Assembly: GCA_964641715.1 (NCBI GenBank)
Contig: CAZXMB010000166.1
Coordinates: 1 to 6,639 of the forward strand
Reading direction: 5' to 3'
DNA length: 6,639 nt
Source: CAZXMB01 sp964641715
GTDB lineage: Bacteria; Desulfobacterota; BSN033; UBA1163
Part shown: in pieces, positions 5,572 to 6,639 of the stretch
Layout: each line of letters begins with the position of its first letter
Position numbering within the stretch: the first letter of the stretch is position 1
The notes under the pieces: generated by a model
Told to the model about the DNA's origin: nothing
Seen by the model: the letters and a program-made list of their open reading frames with translations, nothing else
Databases searched by the model: none
Translations under genes and position numbers: made by a program

Positions 5572-6606
5572 TCAGGAGGTCATTTTTCTCCTTGCAGCCT
5601 CCAGCCATTCCTCAGCTTCTGCGACGGTTCGTTCGATGACCTCTTTGCAGGACGGTAAATCTTTTATCAAACCGATGGCCTGCCCCATGGGCAGAACCCC
5701 GGTTTCCAAGTCGCCGTTATCTATGGCTGCCTTCAAACCTTTGAGGCTCAATGCCTGGCGAGCGAGGTCCTGAACCCCTCGCTGTTTGAGCCCTCCCAGG
5801 AAAAGCTTAAAAAAGGGAACATTGACCATGTTTTTGATGCGCCAGGCACTCAAGAATGCCTGAAGGAGTGATGGCCTTTCCTCTGCCATCCTGATCGCTG
5901 CCGGATTCTTGAGCCATCTTCCAGGCAGACCGTCGATCTTCTCAGAACAGATGGTATCCTCCATGGATGCTTTCAGGGAAACCTCTTTTGCCTTTTCATG
6001 CATTCCACATTCCTGCGTCAACATGAATCGGGTGCCCATGGAAATTCCTTCTGCTCCCAAAACCAAAGCCGCGGCCAACCCCCTTCCGTCGCAGAAACCC
6101 CCTGCCGCAATGATTGGAAGTTTTGTATGACGGGCCATAGAGGGGATTAATACCAATGAACCCACCTCTGCTCCGTGTGCGGCGGCCTCGTGACCTGTGA
6201 CCACCAGAGCATCTGCTCCGTCCATTTCTGCCCGGCGAGCGTGTTTCTCTATGGCCACTGTCGCCAAAACCTTCCCGCCATATCCGTGGACCGCTTTAAT
6301 GATCCAGTCCCCTTTCCCCAAGGCAAAATTTATAATCGGGACTTTTTCTTCAATAGCGATCTCGATATTCTCTCTCGCATTGGGTAATATCAGCGTGGCA
6401 TTAACCCCAAAGGGCTTGTCCGTGAGAGATTTCACCTCCCTGATCACCTCTTTGATCTGGCCGGGCGCATAGGCAACGGAATTCAACATCCCGATACCCC
6501 CGGAATTCGAAACTGCGGCAACGAGTTTTGGTAAACTCACGAAGGCCATTCCTGCGAGCATGATGGGATGCTTGATTCCTAAAAGTTCGGTCATTCTCGT
6601 TTTCAT
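5572..6606 (-). CDS. Nitronate monooxygenase / 2-nitropropane dioxygenase family flavoprotein
   Basis: The 344-residue product is an FMN-binding TIM-barrel enzyme of the NMO family, which also includes the enoyl-ACP reductase FabK. It opens with MTELLGIKHPIMLAGMA (5-21), the usual first strand. VTGHEAAAHG (136-145) is the family's substrate-side motif, with H144 at the place of the catalytic His of class I NMOs. AAGGFCDGRG (167-176) and GISMGTRF (187-194) form the phosphate grip for FMN, and GVLPMGQ (303-309) is the C-terminal signature. Length and motifs are intact. Members may oxidise alkyl nitronates, but many in anaerobes are uncharacterised and a reductase role is possible. ATG (6604-6606) is preceded by GGGAGGAG (6613-6620) at 6 bases. 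The nearby SCP2 remnant on the same strand suggests a former lipid- or acyl-related cluster. The 33 bases up to the window edge hold only this ribosome site and a GGGCGCCC palindrome. Confidence 0.92.
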   Translation of the reverse strand: MKTRMTELLGIKHPIMLAGMAFVSLPKLVAAVSNSGGIGMLNSVAYAPGQIKEVIREVKSLTDKPFGVNATLILPNARENIEIAIEEKVPIINFALGKGDWIIKAVHGYGGKVLATVAIEKHARRAEMDGADALVVTGHEAAAHGAEVGSLVLIPSMARHTKLPIIAAGGFCDGRGLAAALVLGAEGISMGTRFMLTQECGMHEKAKEVSLKASMEDTICSEKIDGLPGRWLKNPAAIRMAEERPSLLQAFLSAWRIKNMVNVPFFKLFLGGLKQRGVQDLARQALSLKGLKAAIDNGDLETGVLPMGQAIGLIKDLPSCKEVIERTVAEAEEWLEAARRKMTS

Positions 6607-6639
6607 CTCATTCTCCTCCCGGGCGCCCTTTTAAGTGAC

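Noticed and set aside
5459..5773. Plus-strand frames opposite the flavoprotein (also 5909-6130, 6175-6387 and 6197-6472)
   Set aside because: They are antisense shadows of a complete NMO-family gene.
1..6639. CRISPR array or tandem repeats
   Set aside because: I see no regularly spaced direct repeats of 20 bases or more anywhere in the window.

Overview
The window looks like a piece of chromosome from a Gram-negative, probably anaerobic bacterium. My best guess is a Desulfobacterota (Deltaproteobacteria) relative. The reasons are a secreted multiheme c-type cytochrome of the NrfA type, an SCP2-type lipid-binding remnant beside a nitronate-monooxygenase-type flavoprotein, strong GGAGG ribosome sites, and REP-like and IS200/IS605-like palindromes scattered between genes. 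The lineage is inferred from gene content only.

Layout, left to right. A tRNA-Thr(UGU) gene on the minus strand (81-155) is followed by about 290 bases with no gene, holding one perfect 8-bp hairpin (354-374). Next, on the minus strand, is a 465-residue AAA ATPase with a C-terminal PD-(D/E)xK-like domain (450-1847). It starts at TTG, and a strong palindrome sits on its apparent -10 element. A spacer with a G/C-rich hairpin (2070-2111) leads to a minus-strand pair: a 29-residue single-span membrane miniprotein (2966-3055) and, downstream of it, a five-heme NrfA-like cytochrome (2119-2900). The cytochrome is split by a one-base frameshift at a homopolymer junction.

Divergently from this pair, on the plus strand, runs an exported calcineurin-like phosphoesterase (3143-4042). 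It ends in a G/C-rich hairpin. A second, nearly identical hairpin inside a larger stem (4096-4138) follows and resembles the ends of IS200/IS605-type elements. Then come two closely spaced plus-strand genes: a small four-span membrane protein (4184-4483) and an unrecognised 244-residue protein with an N-terminal four-cysteine cluster (4517-5251). The latter meets tail to tail with a 5'-truncated SCP2-like remnant on the minus strand (5246-5473). A complete nitronate monooxygenase/FabK-like flavoprotein, also on the minus strand (5572-6606), closes the window.

The genes do not form one obvious pathway. The cytochrome and its small membrane partner suggest periplasmic electron transfer. The flavoprotein and the SCP2 remnant may once have been part of a lipid or acyl metabolism cluster. 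I see no convincing new defence or mobile system. The most notable items are the disrupted reduced NrfA-like cytochrome with its miniprotein, the palindromic operator candidate on the ATPase promoter, the covarying hairpin pair, and the unknown Cys-cluster protein paired with a membrane protein.
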